Part shown: positions 23,276 through 31,724 of the stretch, piece by piece
Layout of the letters: the number at the start of each line of letters is the position of its first letter
How positions within the stretch are numbered: the first letter of the stretch is position 1
DNA from: JABWBR01 sp036741235
Lineage (GTDB): Bacteria; Bacteroidota; Bacteroidia; Chitinophagales; Saprospiraceae
Length of the DNA: 31,755 nucleotides
Assembly (NCBI GenBank): GCA_036741235.1
Contig: DAINSQ010000040.1
Span: 1-31,755, forward strand
Reading direction: 5' to 3'
Made by a program: the position numbers and the translations under genes
The notes under the pieces: generated by a model
Told to the model about the DNA's origin: nothing
The model's input: the letters and a program-made list of their open reading frames with translations, nothing else
Database searches by the model: none

Positions 23276-25957
23276 TCACTGGCCGATAAGTTGATCGTAA
23301 ATACCCAGGATATCTGTATTGGTTTCCGCTGATTTTGCGGCATCCAGCGCTGATTTAATCAATCCGAGGGGTACTGCAATCTCCTGTTTCTCGGCGTCAT
23401 TGTCTGTTGCGTTGGAGCGGCGAAGTAGTTCGCTGCGCATTTCCACCAGGGCCCTCACGGCTGCCACGCGCTGCCAGATAGTTTTTTCCATATTAACTCC
23501 GAACGAGCGCAGCTTTTCAATGGCGGCATTAACCACCTCAGGTGATCCTGCAACAGCAAGACTTTGATAACCGCTGAAAAAAGAGAAAGCGCTCATGCCG
23601 TCAACTTTATCCAGTCTGCTTTCAAAAAATGGAAGGTACTGCGCATCTCCGCTGCTGAGATAAATTTCGCCTACTGCATCCAGTAGTTCGCTATTATCTT
23701 CTTTTTCGAATTGGCGGGCCAGGGGCAGGGCGCTTTCGCTATCCAACTGGCCAAGCAGCCGGAGAGCAGTAGACATTACAAAATACGACTGTTCTTTTTG
23801 CAAGGCTGTTTTTGCAAGATCGACGGCCTCTGTGTCGCCCATTTCCAGGAGTTTGTTGAATGCCAGGTAGCGCACTTGGGAATGTGGGTCGTTGATGGCC
23901 ATTTGCCGAATGAGCGCAATGGTTGTTTCGTCAATATCTTCTTCTACCAGGTTTTCCAAAGTTGCGGCCCGCAATACCCAGAAGCGGTCTTTTAAGGCTG
24001 ACTTGAGCATTGCTCTCGAAGCGCTATTTTCGCTTTCCACTACGCTCAGCAGCGCCTCCATGCGGTCCATAAACCGAGGTGCAAATTGATATTGCAATAC
24101 CATGTCTGTCTCGGTTTTGTTGTCTTTGCGCTCGGCTAGCAGAACGCGTTCGGCGTCAAAAATAATAAATGCGGGTTGGCGGTCAACTTTATAGGAAAAA
24201 GTCTGCTCCCGCTGCATCATCACTTCGTTGTAGCGTTTTGAAGAACCATCTGCGAAGTAAATATCAATCGCGACAGGCAATTCGAATACAGGGGGCATCA
24301 TATCGGGCGACTGGGTTTGCGCCACAGTAACGGTTGCTTCGCCTGAAACAGCTTCATAACCGTATGAAATTTCGAGTTGCGGATGTCCTTCGCGGAGATA
24401 CCACTGGTTAAAAAACCAGTTGAGATCCTCCCCCGTCACTTCTTCAAATGCCAATCGCAGGTCGTGTACTTCAGCAGCTTTAAACTGGTGGCGATTGAGG
24501 TACAATTTGAGGGCTGCAAAAAACGCATCGTCGCCTACGTGATTACGAAGCATGTGAAGTACAAGCCCCCCTTTGTTGTAGCTATGGGCGTCGAACATAT
24601 CTTCTTTGCTGTCGTATCCAAAATGGATCAGGGGGTGGATATTGCTGCGGGAAGCGTCGAGATAACCGCCGAGTTCTTCCCAGAGGTGATAATCAGCGGC
24701 ATCTTTGCCGTATTTGTGTTCCAACCATAGGTATTCGCTGTAATTGGCGAATCCCTCGTTCAACGTCAGGTTGGCCCAGCTTTCGCAGGTGACCAGATCG
24801 CCAAACCAGTGGTGAAACATTTCATGGGCAACAATTTTGTCGTTAGTCAGTTCGTCGATCAATTCGCGGCTATGGCGCTGTATAAACTCTCCGAAAATGA
24901 CGGCGGTGGTATTTTCCATGGCGCCTGACACATAGTCGCGCACTACTATTTGAGCAAACTTGGGCCAGGGGTATTTTACGCCAGTCTTGTTGGAGAAAAA
25001 GGTGAGCATCTCGGGCGTGTGGGGGTAGATGGCCCGGGCGTCTTTTTCGTAAGCGGGTTCTACGTAATAGTCAACATCAATACCTTCCCATTTATCTTTC
25101 ACTACTGCATATTCGCCAACGGCCAGCATAAACAGATAGGGAGCATGCGGGAGATCCATCTTCCAGTAGTCGGTGCGGGTGCCGTCGTTATTTTTTTTGG
25201 ATGAAACCAATACACCGTTGGAAAGGGTTTTGAATTTATCTTCTACGGTAATGTACATTTCCTGGGTGGTACGCTCATTCGGTTTGTCGATAGTTGGAAA
25301 CCAGCGCGAATTCCATTCGGTTTCGCCTTGCGTCCATATTTGTTGAGGTTTGCCCGGTTCTTCTCCTCGAGGGTTGATAAAAAACAACCCTTTATCGGAG
25401 GTAATAGCCTGGCTGCCGCCGGTAGCAGAGGGCGAGGCGGTGTATTCCAGGTTGAGGGTATAAGTTTGATCGCGGGTATAGGTTTTGCCCAGTTGTATAG
25501 TGATGTTTTCGCCGGTATAGTCGTATGCTAATGGTTTATTATCGCCCTCCATTGTAACTTTATGGAAATCAAAACCTTTAGCGTCCAATGTAACAGATGT
25601 AGCCGGATAGAAATAGGGTTTAAGTTTAAGGGCGGCTTTTCCCATTACTTTTTCATTTGTCCAGTCGAAACGCAGATCGAGCCTGGTATGGATCAGGTCG
25701 TGCTCGCGGCGGGTTGTTTCGTTGTACTTGGGAAGCGTATAAGTAAATTGATAACCTTCAGTAGAAATTCCCGTTTCAACTTCGCTGGTTTCATTCCACA
25801 TATCGGGAGTCACTTCAAGCGTATCCAAGGCTCGTTCTTCAAAGGCTATATCCTCCGTTACCGGCGAGGGGTTAGTTAGCACGGCGCCTTTCTGGGCGGT
25901 TTTACAGCCTGCCACTGCGAGCAGCAGCGCTGCGAAAATAGGGAGCAACGACTTCAT
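23276..25957 (-). CDS. M1 family aminopeptidase lipoprotein with HEAT-like C-terminus
   Basis: The 893-residue zinc aminopeptidase has a lipoprotein signal peptide (lipobox LAVAGC, C18), so it should act in the periplasm or at the outer membrane on imported peptides. Diagnostic motifs are GAMEN (345-349) for the free amino terminus and HEMFHHWFG with the third ligand in LNEGFANY: zinc ligands H378, H382, E401, catalytic E379. The beta-sandwich N-domain spans about 75-280. The C-terminal 270 residues are helical HEAT-like repeats (DPHSQVRYLAFNKLLEMGDTEA and similar), as in tricorn-like or cold-active M1 enzymes. Motifs are complete. Confidence 0.93.
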   Translation of the reverse strand: MKSLLPIFAALLLAVAGCKTAQKGAVLTNPSPVTEDIAFEERALDTLEVTPDMWNETSEVETGISTEGYQFTYTLPKYNETTRREHDLIHTRLDLRFDWTNEKVMGKAALKLKPYFYPATSVTLDAKGFDFHKVTMEGDNKPLAYDYTGENITIQLGKTYTRDQTYTLNLEYTASPSATGGSQAITSDKGLFFINPRGEEPGKPQQIWTQGETEWNSRWFPTIDKPNERTTQEMYITVEDKFKTLSNGVLVSSKKNNDGTRTDYWKMDLPHAPYLFMLAVGEYAVVKDKWEGIDVDYYVEPAYEKDARAIYPHTPEMLTFFSNKTGVKYPWPKFAQIVVRDYVSGAMENTTAVIFGEFIQRHSRELIDELTNDKIVAHEMFHHWFGDLVTCESWANLTLNEGFANYSEYLWLEHKYGKDAADYHLWEELGGYLDASRSNIHPLIHFGYDSKEDMFDAHSYNKGGLVLHMLRNHVGDDAFFAALKLYLNRHQFKAAEVHDLRLAFEEVTGEDLNWFFNQWYLREGHPQLEISYGYEAVSGEATVTVAQTQSPDMMPPVFELPVAIDIYFADGSSKRYNEVMMQREQTFSYKVDRQPAFIIFDAERVLLAERKDNKTETDMVLQYQFAPRFMDRMEALLSVVESENSASRAMLKSALKDRFWVLRAATLENLVEEDIDETTIALIRQMAINDPHSQVRYLAFNKLLEMGDTEAVDLAKTALQKEQSYFVMSTALRLLGQLDSESALPLARQFEKEDNSELLDAVGEIYLSSGDAQYLPFFESRLDKVDGMSAFSFFSGYQSLAVAGSPEVVNAAIEKLRSFGVNMEKTIWQRVAAVRALVEMRSELLRRSNATDNDAEKQEIAVPLGLIKSALDAAKSAETNTDILGIYDQLIGQ

Positions 25958-25972
25958 AAATAGTCAGATTAT

Positions 25973-26002
25973 TAAATATAAATACAAAACATCCTTAACC
26001 AA
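25973..26002 (-). promoter_or_regulatory. Promoter of the M1 aminopeptidase gene
   Basis: On the minus strand TTG (26002-26000) and TATATTTA (25980-25973) are separated by 19 bases; the -7 box has one mismatch to TAnnTTTG. It lies 16 bases before the start codon, giving a very short leader. Confidence 0.4.
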
Positions 26003-26083
26003 TACAAAGGAAAAGCAATGACGACGGAGCACAGCGGGAGGGTAAAAATAGCGGCAATTCTGCAACAAACCGGGGGAAGACCC

Positions 26084-26863
26084 TTAGCTGATGGGATTTG
26101 ACGCTACGACATCTTGTAAAAATTCTTCCAGATATTCGTTAAACTGCAAAGGGTGTTCCATCATAGGAGCATGCCCGCATTGGTCTAAAAAAAAGAGCCT
26201 GGAATTCGGTATCAACTCGTGAAATTTTTCTCCGACAAAAGCGGGCGTAACCTGGTCGTCTTTACCCCATACCAGCAAAGTGGGCGCCTTAATGAGATGG
26301 AGTTTATCGGCGAGGTTATGCCGGACTGCCGACTTGGCGGTAGCGATGATGCGAATGGCCTTATTGCGATCGTTAACGATGTCGAAGACTTCATCTACCA
26401 GTTCTTTGCTGGCTACTGCCGGGTTGTAGAAAGTGGCGGCCGTTTTGCGTTGAATAAATTCGTAATCGCCCCGTTTTGGGAAACTGGTGCCCATGGCGCT
26501 TTCAAAAAGGCCCGAGCTTCCCGTAAGAATCACCGATCTGATTTTTTCGGGGCGGGCTAAAGCATACAGCAATGCGATATGGCCGCCAAGCGAGTTGCCC
26601 AGTACGTGTACGTTGTCGTAACCCTTATAGTCTACAAATTCTGCAACATGATCGACCAGGCCGGACAGGGAAACCTTCCGGAGTGGCAATTCGAAAATGG
26701 GGAGAATAGGCACAATTACATTGTACGACTTGGAGAAATTATTGATAATGCCTTCGAAATTGCTAAGAGCGCCGAATAACCCGTGCAAAAGCAACAGATT
26801 CTCCTCTCCGCCCTTCGTCTCGATGTACTTAAATTTACCTTCCTGGTTTATCCCGTAGTTCAT
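26084..26863 (-). CDS. Alpha/beta hydrolase
   Basis: A 259-residue single-domain hydrolase. The oxyanion HGLFG (27-31), nucleophile elbow GNSLGG with S91, catalytic D203 in WGKDDQVTP and H231 in CGHAPMMEHP form a complete Ser-Asp-His triad. A helical lid (about 120-180) covers the site. No signal peptide, so cytosolic. It resembles esterases of the 2-hydroxymuconic-semialdehyde hydrolase or lipase-like type; the substrate is unknown. It is 75 bases downstream of the M28 gene and has its own promoter. Confidence 0.9.
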   Translation of the reverse strand: MNYGINQEGKFKYIETKGGEENLLLLHGLFGALSNFEGIINNFSKSYNVIVPILPIFELPLRKVSLSGLVDHVAEFVDYKGYDNVHVLGNSLGGHIALLYALARPEKIRSVILTGSSGLFESAMGTSFPKRGDYEFIQRKTAATFYNPAVASKELVDEVFDIVNDRNKAIRIIATAKSAVRHNLADKLHLIKAPTLLVWGKDDQVTPAFVGEKFHELIPNSRLFFLDQCGHAPMMEHPLQFNEYLEEFLQDVVASNPIS

Positions 26864-26902
26864 GTACCATAAAAGCTATTAGACAATTCAGCTTAGCATC
26901 CA

Positions 26903-26932
26903 CAAAAATATAATTTTTGGCCTAATGTCCAA
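26903..26932 (-). promoter_or_regulatory. Promoter of the alpha/beta hydrolase gene
   Basis: On the minus strand TTG (26932-26930) and TATTTTTG (26910-26903) are 19 bases apart, a full match to the Bacteroidota pattern. It lies directly after the M28 stop, so the hydrolase can be expressed separately from the accA operon. Confidence 0.6.
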
Positions 26933-26938
26933 GCATTA

Positions 26939-27952
26939 TCAAAGCGAGCCGCTAGCTTCCCTGTAAACAACCGCTAAAATAACCTGGCCAACTGCCCGGA
27001 GGGTTATCGGATCGATGATCCGCATGTCGTCATTGTGGGTATGCCAGTGTGCGCCAAAGCCTGTTTCTGTTTGTTCAGGGCGATTAATGATATCGATCAT
27101 TTTGATACCGGCGATAGTATTTACAAAAAAATGATCATCAGTAACGCCGCCGCCGTCAGCCTCCACAAAATAGTTACTATAGCCCATATTTTTCGCTAAT
27201 TTCCAAACCTTTTCCACCACATCGGGTGCGAAACGCATAGAATAGCTTTCTTTTGGGAAGCGAGCGCCTTTAGCGCCTACCATATCGAGCAATATGCCGT
27301 AGCGCGGGCGATAATTAGAGGCGTGCAGGTTGCGCGACCAATACTGCGATCCGAGCCCCCAGGAATATACGCTCAGGCGTTGTTCTTCTTCATTGGCATA
27401 TTCTTCCTTGCTCTCGCCGTAGTCTTCGGCGTCAAACAGAACGATATCCACGCCCAGGTCGAGTGGGTTGGCTTGCAATTGCCGGGCTACCTCCAGTAAT
27501 ACCCCAACGCCGCTTGCGCCGTCGTCGGCGCCGAGTACGGCTTCATTTCGTCTTTCTTGATTAATCGGAGAATCGGCCAAGGGCCGCGAGTCCCAATGCG
27601 CGGCCAATACAATGCGGTTGCTGTTGCCTGGATTGTACTGCGCTATGATGTTGGTTGATTTGAGCACTTCGCCGGTGTATGCTTTGGCTTCAAATGATTG
27701 CTCGATGACGGTTGCGCCAAAAGATTTGAACCGGCTTACCAGCCACTCGCGGCAGGCTTTGTGGGCTTCGCTGTTGGGCGTTCGAGGGCCGAATAGTACT
27801 TGTTTTTCCACGTAAGCATAAGCCGAGTCGCGATCAAAACGCGGTACGGCTACCGATTGGGGAGGCGTCGCGTTTTCTTCTGCCTTGTCGCTTTTGCAGG
27901 CGTTTAACCCCAATGTTATCAAGATTGCAAGGGTAAGCAACTGTAGTTTCAT
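26939..27952 (-). CDS. M28 family zinc metallohydrolase, glutaminyl cyclase-like lipoprotein
   Basis: The 337-residue protein has a lipoprotein signal (lipobox LNAC, C19) and an M28 domain with AAHWDSR (118-124), LGADDGASGVG (D143), FDAEDYG (E176), VTDDHFF and HWHTHNDD (H304). This order fits bacterial glutaminyl-peptide cyclotransferases, single-zinc enzymes that close N-terminal Gln to pyroglutamate, as described in Porphyromonas; an aminopeptidase remains possible. Such enzymes act on exported proteins whose first residue after signal removal is Gln (family knowledge). It is 11 bases after thiL and is the last gene of the accA operon. Confidence 0.88.
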   Translation of the reverse strand: MKLQLLTLAILITLGLNACKSDKAEENATPPQSVAVPRFDRDSAYAYVEKQVLFGPRTPNSEAHKACREWLVSRFKSFGATVIEQSFEAKAYTGEVLKSTNIIAQYNPGNSNRIVLAAHWDSRPLADSPINQERRNEAVLGADDGASGVGVLLEVARQLQANPLDLGVDIVLFDAEDYGESKEEYANEEEQRLSVYSWGLGSQYWSRNLHASNYRPRYGILLDMVGAKGARFPKESYSMRFAPDVVEKVWKLAKNMGYSNYFVEADGGGVTDDHFFVNTIAGIKMIDIINRPEQTETGFGAHWHTHNDDMRIIDPITLRAVGQVILAVVYREASGSL

Positions 27953-27963
27953 AATGTCTTGGA

Positions 27964-29013
27964 TTATTCCGATTTAAAATGCCGCCACCCTTGCGCTTGC
28001 AGGGAGTGGATGTTACCGCCTTTGGTATGCAGGGTTAATCCATTTTGTTGAGGAACGATTTCCCCCATGATATAAATATCGGGCAGGTATTTGATTTTGT
28101 CTACATCTGCGGGGTCGATGGTAAAAAGCAATTCGTAATCTTCGCCGCCGTTGAGCGCACAGGTAATGGGGTCGAGGTTAAATTTGAGGGCCATCATCTG
28201 GGCGTCGGGGTGAATCGGCACCCCGCTTTCTTCAATAAATGCTCCTACGCCTGAATCGTGGCAGATGTGCATCAAATCGGAAGATACGCCGTCAGATACG
28301 TCGATCATAGCTGTTGGTACGAGGTTGTTCTCGGCAAAGAACGCGATCATATCCCTGCGCGCTTCGGGTTTTAATTGTCGCCCGATGAGATACTGCTGAT
28401 CTTCGAGATCGGGTTGGGTATCAGGATTAGACAGGAACAACTGCTTTTCGCGTTCCAGTATTTGAAGCCCGAGATAAGCGGCGCCAACATCGCCTGTGAT
28501 GCAAACGAGGTCGCCTATACGAGCGGTATGGCGATAAGTTAGCTTGTCTTTTTCTCCTTGTCCTATGGCTGTAATACTGATAATCAAACCCTTAAGCGAA
28601 GAAGAAGTATCTCCCCCCACCAAATCGACCCCATAGGCATCGCAAGCGGCATACATACCTGCGTAGAGTTCGTCAAGCGCTTCTACGGAAAACCGGTTAG
28701 AAATGGCAATAGAAACGGTGATCTGCTTTGGCAGGGCGTTCATGGCGTATATATCCGAGAGGTTGACCACAACGGCTTTATAGCCCAGGTGTTTGAGGGG
28801 GGTATACATCAGGTCGAAGTGGATGCCTTCCACCAGCAGATCGGTAGATACCACGGTGAGATAATTGCCGTTATCGATCACGGCGGCATCGTCGCCTACG
28901 CCTTTGATGGTAGCATCATTTTTCAATTTGATTTGGCGGGTGAGGTGTTCTATAAGGCCAAATTCACCCAGGTCGCCAATATTCGTTCGCGGGGTAGATG
29001 ATTGTTCTGACAT
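27964..29013 (-). CDS. thiL: Thiamine-monophosphate kinase
   Basis: Phosphorylates thiamine monophosphate to the active cofactor. The 349-residue protein has the PurM-like fold motifs in order: GEFGLIEHL, GVGDDAAVI, STDLLVEGIHFDL, VVNLSDIYAMNA, LVGGDTSSS, ITGDVGAAYLGL, MIDVSDGVSSDL and the late LNGGEDYELLFT. Length is slightly above the family norm, fitting Bacteroidota members. It lies 22 bases after dapA in the minus-strand operon and 11 bases before the M28 gene. The fused E1 gene in this window encodes a consumer of this cofactor. Confidence 0.95.
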   Translation of the reverse strand: MSEQSSTPRTNIGDLGEFGLIEHLTRQIKLKNDATIKGVGDDAAVIDNGNYLTVVSTDLLVEGIHFDLMYTPLKHLGYKAVVVNLSDIYAMNALPKQITVSIAISNRFSVEALDELYAGMYAACDAYGVDLVGGDTSSSLKGLIISITAIGQGEKDKLTYRHTARIGDLVCITGDVGAAYLGLQILEREKQLFLSNPDTQPDLEDQQYLIGRQLKPEARRDMIAFFAENNLVPTAMIDVSDGVSSDLMHICHDSGVGAFIEESGVPIHPDAQMMALKFNLDPITCALNGGEDYELLFTIDPADVDKIKYLPDIYIMGEIVPQQNGLTLHTKGGNIHSLQAQGWRHFKSE

Positions 29014-29035
29014 AAAAAATTGACTTGTTGATCGC

Positions 29036-29953
29036 TTAACATCCCATAAGGCTGGGCTGATAAGCGGGAACTTGATTCATTGCCTTGCGCAGCGCTTCGC
29101 AACCTTTTTCACTGAGGGGGGTTAGCGGCAGGCGCGTTTCGCGACTGCATAATCCCAAAATTTCCATTGCGCCTTTTATTCCGGCTGGATTTCCCTCTGC
29201 ATACAAATGAGGATGCACATCGAGCAGGGCTTCGTTAAGCCGGCGAGCGGCAGCCATATCATTGCGCAGGGCAGCGTCTACCATGCCGGAAAAATGGGCA
29301 GGGTAAGCATTGGCGATGACAGAGATCACGCCGTCAGCGCCACAGGCCAATAGGGGTAGGGTGAGGGGGTCGTCGCCCGAGAGCGCCAGCAGATGATCGG
29401 GTTTATTTTTAATAATTCGCATGGCCTGCACCAGGTCGCCGGAGGCTTCTTTTACTGCAATAAACTGTTTGCTGGCTTCAGCCAGGCGCAGAATCGTGTC
29501 GCAAGTTACGTTTGAGGCGGTCCTGCCCGGTACATTATAAATAATAATGGGCAGCGGTGAAGCTTGAGCGACCTCCATATAGTGGCGGAAAATTCCTTCC
29601 TGTGTAGGTTTATTGTAGGCGGGGCTGCTCGACATAATAGCGTCGACGCCGGTGAGGTCAAACTGGCAGATATGGTCAACGAGTCTGGCCGTATTATTAT
29701 CGCCAAAAAAGCCGGCCACTATGGGCAACCTGCCTGCGTTTGTTTTTATCGTAAAATCCAATACCTGGCGGCATTCCTGGGCAGTAAGCCCTATCGCCTC
29801 GCCTGTTGTGCCCAGACACACGAGATAATCGACCCCGCCGGCAATCACATGTTCTATGATGCGTTCCAGCGCAGCATAATCCACCGATTTGTCATCGCTG
29901 CGAAAGGGAGTAATCAGGGCTACGCCCGTCCCTTTAAACTTGGGCTGATTCAT
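29036..29953 (-). CDS. dapA: 4-hydroxy-tetrahydrodipicolinate synthase
   Basis: Condenses pyruvate with aspartate semialdehyde at the entry to lysine and diaminopimelate synthesis. The 305-residue barrel has the Schiff-base lysine K168 in FIAVKEASGDL, T49/T50 in CLGTTGEAIGL, Y139 in IIIYNVPGRT with R144, and GADGVISVIAN. Its start codon overlaps the end of the DUF6913 gene by 20 bases, which suggests translational coupling. Length is normal. Confidence 0.96.
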   Translation of the reverse strand: MNQPKFKGTGVALITPFRSDDKSVDYAALERIIEHVIAGGVDYLVCLGTTGEAIGLTAQECRQVLDFTIKTNAGRLPIVAGFFGDNNTARLVDHICQFDLTGVDAIMSSSPAYNKPTQEGIFRHYMEVAQASPLPIIIYNVPGRTASNVTCDTILRLAEASKQFIAVKEASGDLVQAMRIIKNKPDHLLALSGDDPLTLPLLACGADGVISVIANAYPAHFSGMVDAALRNDMAAARRLNEALLDVHPHLYAEGNPAGIKGAMEILGLCSRETRLPLTPLSEKGCEALRKAMNQVPAYQPSLMGC

Positions 29954-30482
29954 ACTTTGTGTTCGTCTTCTTCAGTAACTGCTCCACCTGTCTGATAAAC
30001 TGCCTGATATCATTATTGGCGGGCATATCAATCATAACGTCGAAACAATCGGTATGGTTGGTGACGGGACCGACCTTGAGGTGTGCGGTTGATAGGGCTG
30101 CAATATATTCCAGCCAGGGCAATTGGGCCGGCGGCAGAGCGATAAGCACATCGACAGGCCGGGCGAGGAATTCGTCGACGGCGCTGCTTTTGGGGCGCAG
30201 GGCCCAATCGAGTTGTTTTTGAGAGAAACAGGGGAAGGCAAATTCGCCGGTATCGGGGTGGCCTTCGAGATACCCCAGCATTTTGACGCGTTTGCCGCGG
30301 TTGCGCAGTTCGTCGGCGTATTCCATCACCGCCTGGCGATTACTCAGCGACGAGCCGTCAAAGATCAGTCCTACGGTTTGTGCAGAATCGAGGTTGACAG
30401 GTTTGCGCTCCCTGCGCAGTTTGGCCACTTGTTGAGACAAAAAGCGATGATGAAAAAATAATTGGATATTCCTCCAGCTCAT
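29934..30482 (-). CDS. DUF6913 family protein
   Basis: A 182-residue cytosolic protein that I assign to a Bacteroidota family of unknown function (DUF6913). After a basic N-terminal helix with FFHHRFLSQQVAKLRRERKP (10-29) come alternating strands and helices: VGLIFDGSSLSNRQAVMEYADELRNRGKRVKMLGYL and VDVLIALPPAQLPWLEYIAALSTAHLKVGP, with DCFDVMIDMP near the end. This looks like a small Rossmann-like domain without catalytic residues I can name. The ATG at 30482 (MSWRNIQ) is preferred, 4 bases after accA; a start further upstream would overlap accA. Linked to accA and dapA in the operon. Confidence 0.75.
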   Translation of the reverse strand: MSWRNIQLFFHHRFLSQQVAKLRRERKPVNLDSAQTVGLIFDGSSLSNRQAVMEYADELRNRGKRVKMLGYLEGHPDTGEFAFPCFSQKQLDWALRPKSSAVDEFLARPVDVLIALPPAQLPWLEYIAALSTAHLKVGPVTNHTDCFDVMIDMPANNDIRQFIRQVEQLLKKTNTKYESAQV

Positions 30483-30486
30483 TATT

Positions 30487-31467
30487 TTACTTTTCCTTGT
30501 TCGGTGCATCCGAAGATTCGGTATCATAAACGCCCATATTGGCGTATTTATTGATACGGGCTTCTATTCTTTCCTCGGGCGTCATCTCTTGCAACTCTGT
30601 GAGGGCTTTTTTGATTTGTTTTTTGAGCAACTTGGCCATCTCTTCCGGCGCGGCATGCGCACCTCCGACGGGTTCTTTGATAATGCCGTCGATGAGGCCG
30701 AACTCATACATGTGATCGGCGGTAAGCTTTAGGGCTTCTGCGGCTTGTTCTTTGTAATCCCAGCTATGCCATAAAATAGAAGAGCAGGACTCAGGAGAAA
30801 TCACCGAATACCAGGTATTTTCGAGCATATACACGCGGTCGCCGAGTCCGATGCCGATAGCGCCGCCGGAGGCGCCTTCGCCGATTACCACGCATACAAT
30901 AGGCACGCGCAGTTGGGCCATTTCAAAAAGATTACGTGCAATAGCCTCTGCCTGTCCGCGTTCTTCTGCTTCCAGGCCGGGATAAGCGCCCGGGGTATCA
31001 ATCAGCGTAATTACCGGAAAATTAAACCGCTCGGCGTGTTTCATCAGGCGAAGCGCTTTGCGGTATCCCTCCGGGTTGGCCATACCGAAATTGCGGTATT
31101 GGCGCATTTTGGTATTGATACCCTTCTGATGGCCGATAATCATCACGGTCTGCCCCTCAAAACTAGCCAAACCGCCCACAATAGCCTTGTCGTCCTTCAC
31201 GCAGCGGTCGCCGTGCAATTCGATAAATTTCTTGCACATCTGGCTTATATAATACAAGGTATAAGGGCGTTCGGGGTGGCGGGAAAGCTGTACTTTCTGC
31301 CAGCCGGTCAGGTTACTGTAGATCTCTTTACGGGTATTCCGAATCTTGGTTTCCAACTCGCGGGTCATTTCGGTGACATCCACGATGCCTTCTTCTCCTA
31401 CCTGCTTGATCTTGTCGAGTTGTTCGTACAGCTTTTCTAAAGGTTTCTCAAACTCCAGGAAGACCAT
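30487..31467 (-). CDS. accA: Acetyl-CoA carboxylase carboxyltransferase subunit alpha
   Basis: Half of the carboxyltransferase that makes malonyl-CoA for fatty acid synthesis. The 326-residue protein has an N-terminal helical segment (about 1-70, RELETKIRNTRKEIYSNLT) and a crotonase-fold core with LIDTPGAYPGLEAEERGQ, GEGASGGAIGIGLGD and SVISPESCSSILW, which carry the carboxybiotin and CoA contacts. The C-terminal helix is acidic and variable. First gene of the minus-strand operon. The beta subunit gene (accD) is not in the window. Confidence 0.97.
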   Translation of the reverse strand: MVFLEFEKPLEKLYEQLDKIKQVGEEGIVDVTEMTRELETKIRNTRKEIYSNLTGWQKVQLSRHPERPYTLYYISQMCKKFIELHGDRCVKDDKAIVGGLASFEGQTVMIIGHQKGINTKMRQYRNFGMANPEGYRKALRLMKHAERFNFPVITLIDTPGAYPGLEAEERGQAEAIARNLFEMAQLRVPIVCVVIGEGASGGAIGIGLGDRVYMLENTWYSVISPESCSSILWHSWDYKEQAAEALKLTADHMYEFGLIDGIIKEPVGGAHAAPEEMAKLLKKQIKKALTELQEMTPEERIEARINKYANMGVYDTESSDAPNKEK

Positions 31468-31511
31468 AGATTTCTGGATTTAGGTCGGTTTGTACTGCAA
31501 TGTTCGAACGG

Positions 31512-31519
31512 CAAAGGTA
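31512..31519 (-). promoter_or_regulatory. Promoter -7 element for accA
   Basis: TACCTTTG read on the minus strand lies 45 bases before the accA start codon. A TTG at the ideal spacing is not seen. It is the likely start of the accA-DUF6913-dapA-thiL-M28 transcript and is divergent from the tRNA promoter. Confidence 0.5.
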
Positions 31520-31564
31520 GCAATTTGGCGCAAGATTTTTTTTGATAATTTTTTTTCAGAATAC

Positions 31565-31595
31565 TTGCGCGATTTCAAATAGCGATTTACCTTTG
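31565..31595 (+). promoter_or_regulatory. Promoter for the tRNA-Asp-like region
   Basis: TTG (31565-31567) and TACCTTTG (31588-31595) are 20 bases apart, a full match to the Bacteroidota pattern. The first tRNA-like sequence starts 35 bases downstream. Confidence 0.6.
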
Positions 31596-31629
31596 CATCC
31601 GCCTGACAAAGATTGGGCGTTTAAAAGAA

Positions 31630-31695
31630 GGTCCGGTAGTTCAGTCGGTTAGAATACCTGTCCCGATCGTAGATCGGGAGGGTCGCGGGTTCGAG
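31630..31695 (+). pseudogene. Broken tRNA-Asp-like gene
   Basis: GGTCCGGTAGTTCAGTCGG begins a typical tRNA-Asp 5' half: acceptor strand GGTCCGG, then the D arm up to AATACCTG (31660). A normal anticodon arm should follow, but a 19-nt palindrome is found instead, with no GTC anticodon. The T-arm start GGGTCGCGGGTTCGAG (31680-31695) is present, then homology stops and the 3' acceptor strand expected to pair with GGTCCGG is missing. As written it cannot fold into a tRNA. An assembly error in a repeat region is a serious alternative. Confidence 0.65.
31661..31679. repeat. TCCCGA...TCGGGA palindrome, copy 3
   Basis: TCCCGATC-GTA-GATCGGGA, an 8-bp stem with a 3-nt loop, occupies exactly the position of the anticodon arm in the tRNA-Asp-like sequence. 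Confidence 0.75.
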
Positions 31696-31724
31696 AGCTA
31701 CAAAGACATAGAGAAAAGAAAATT

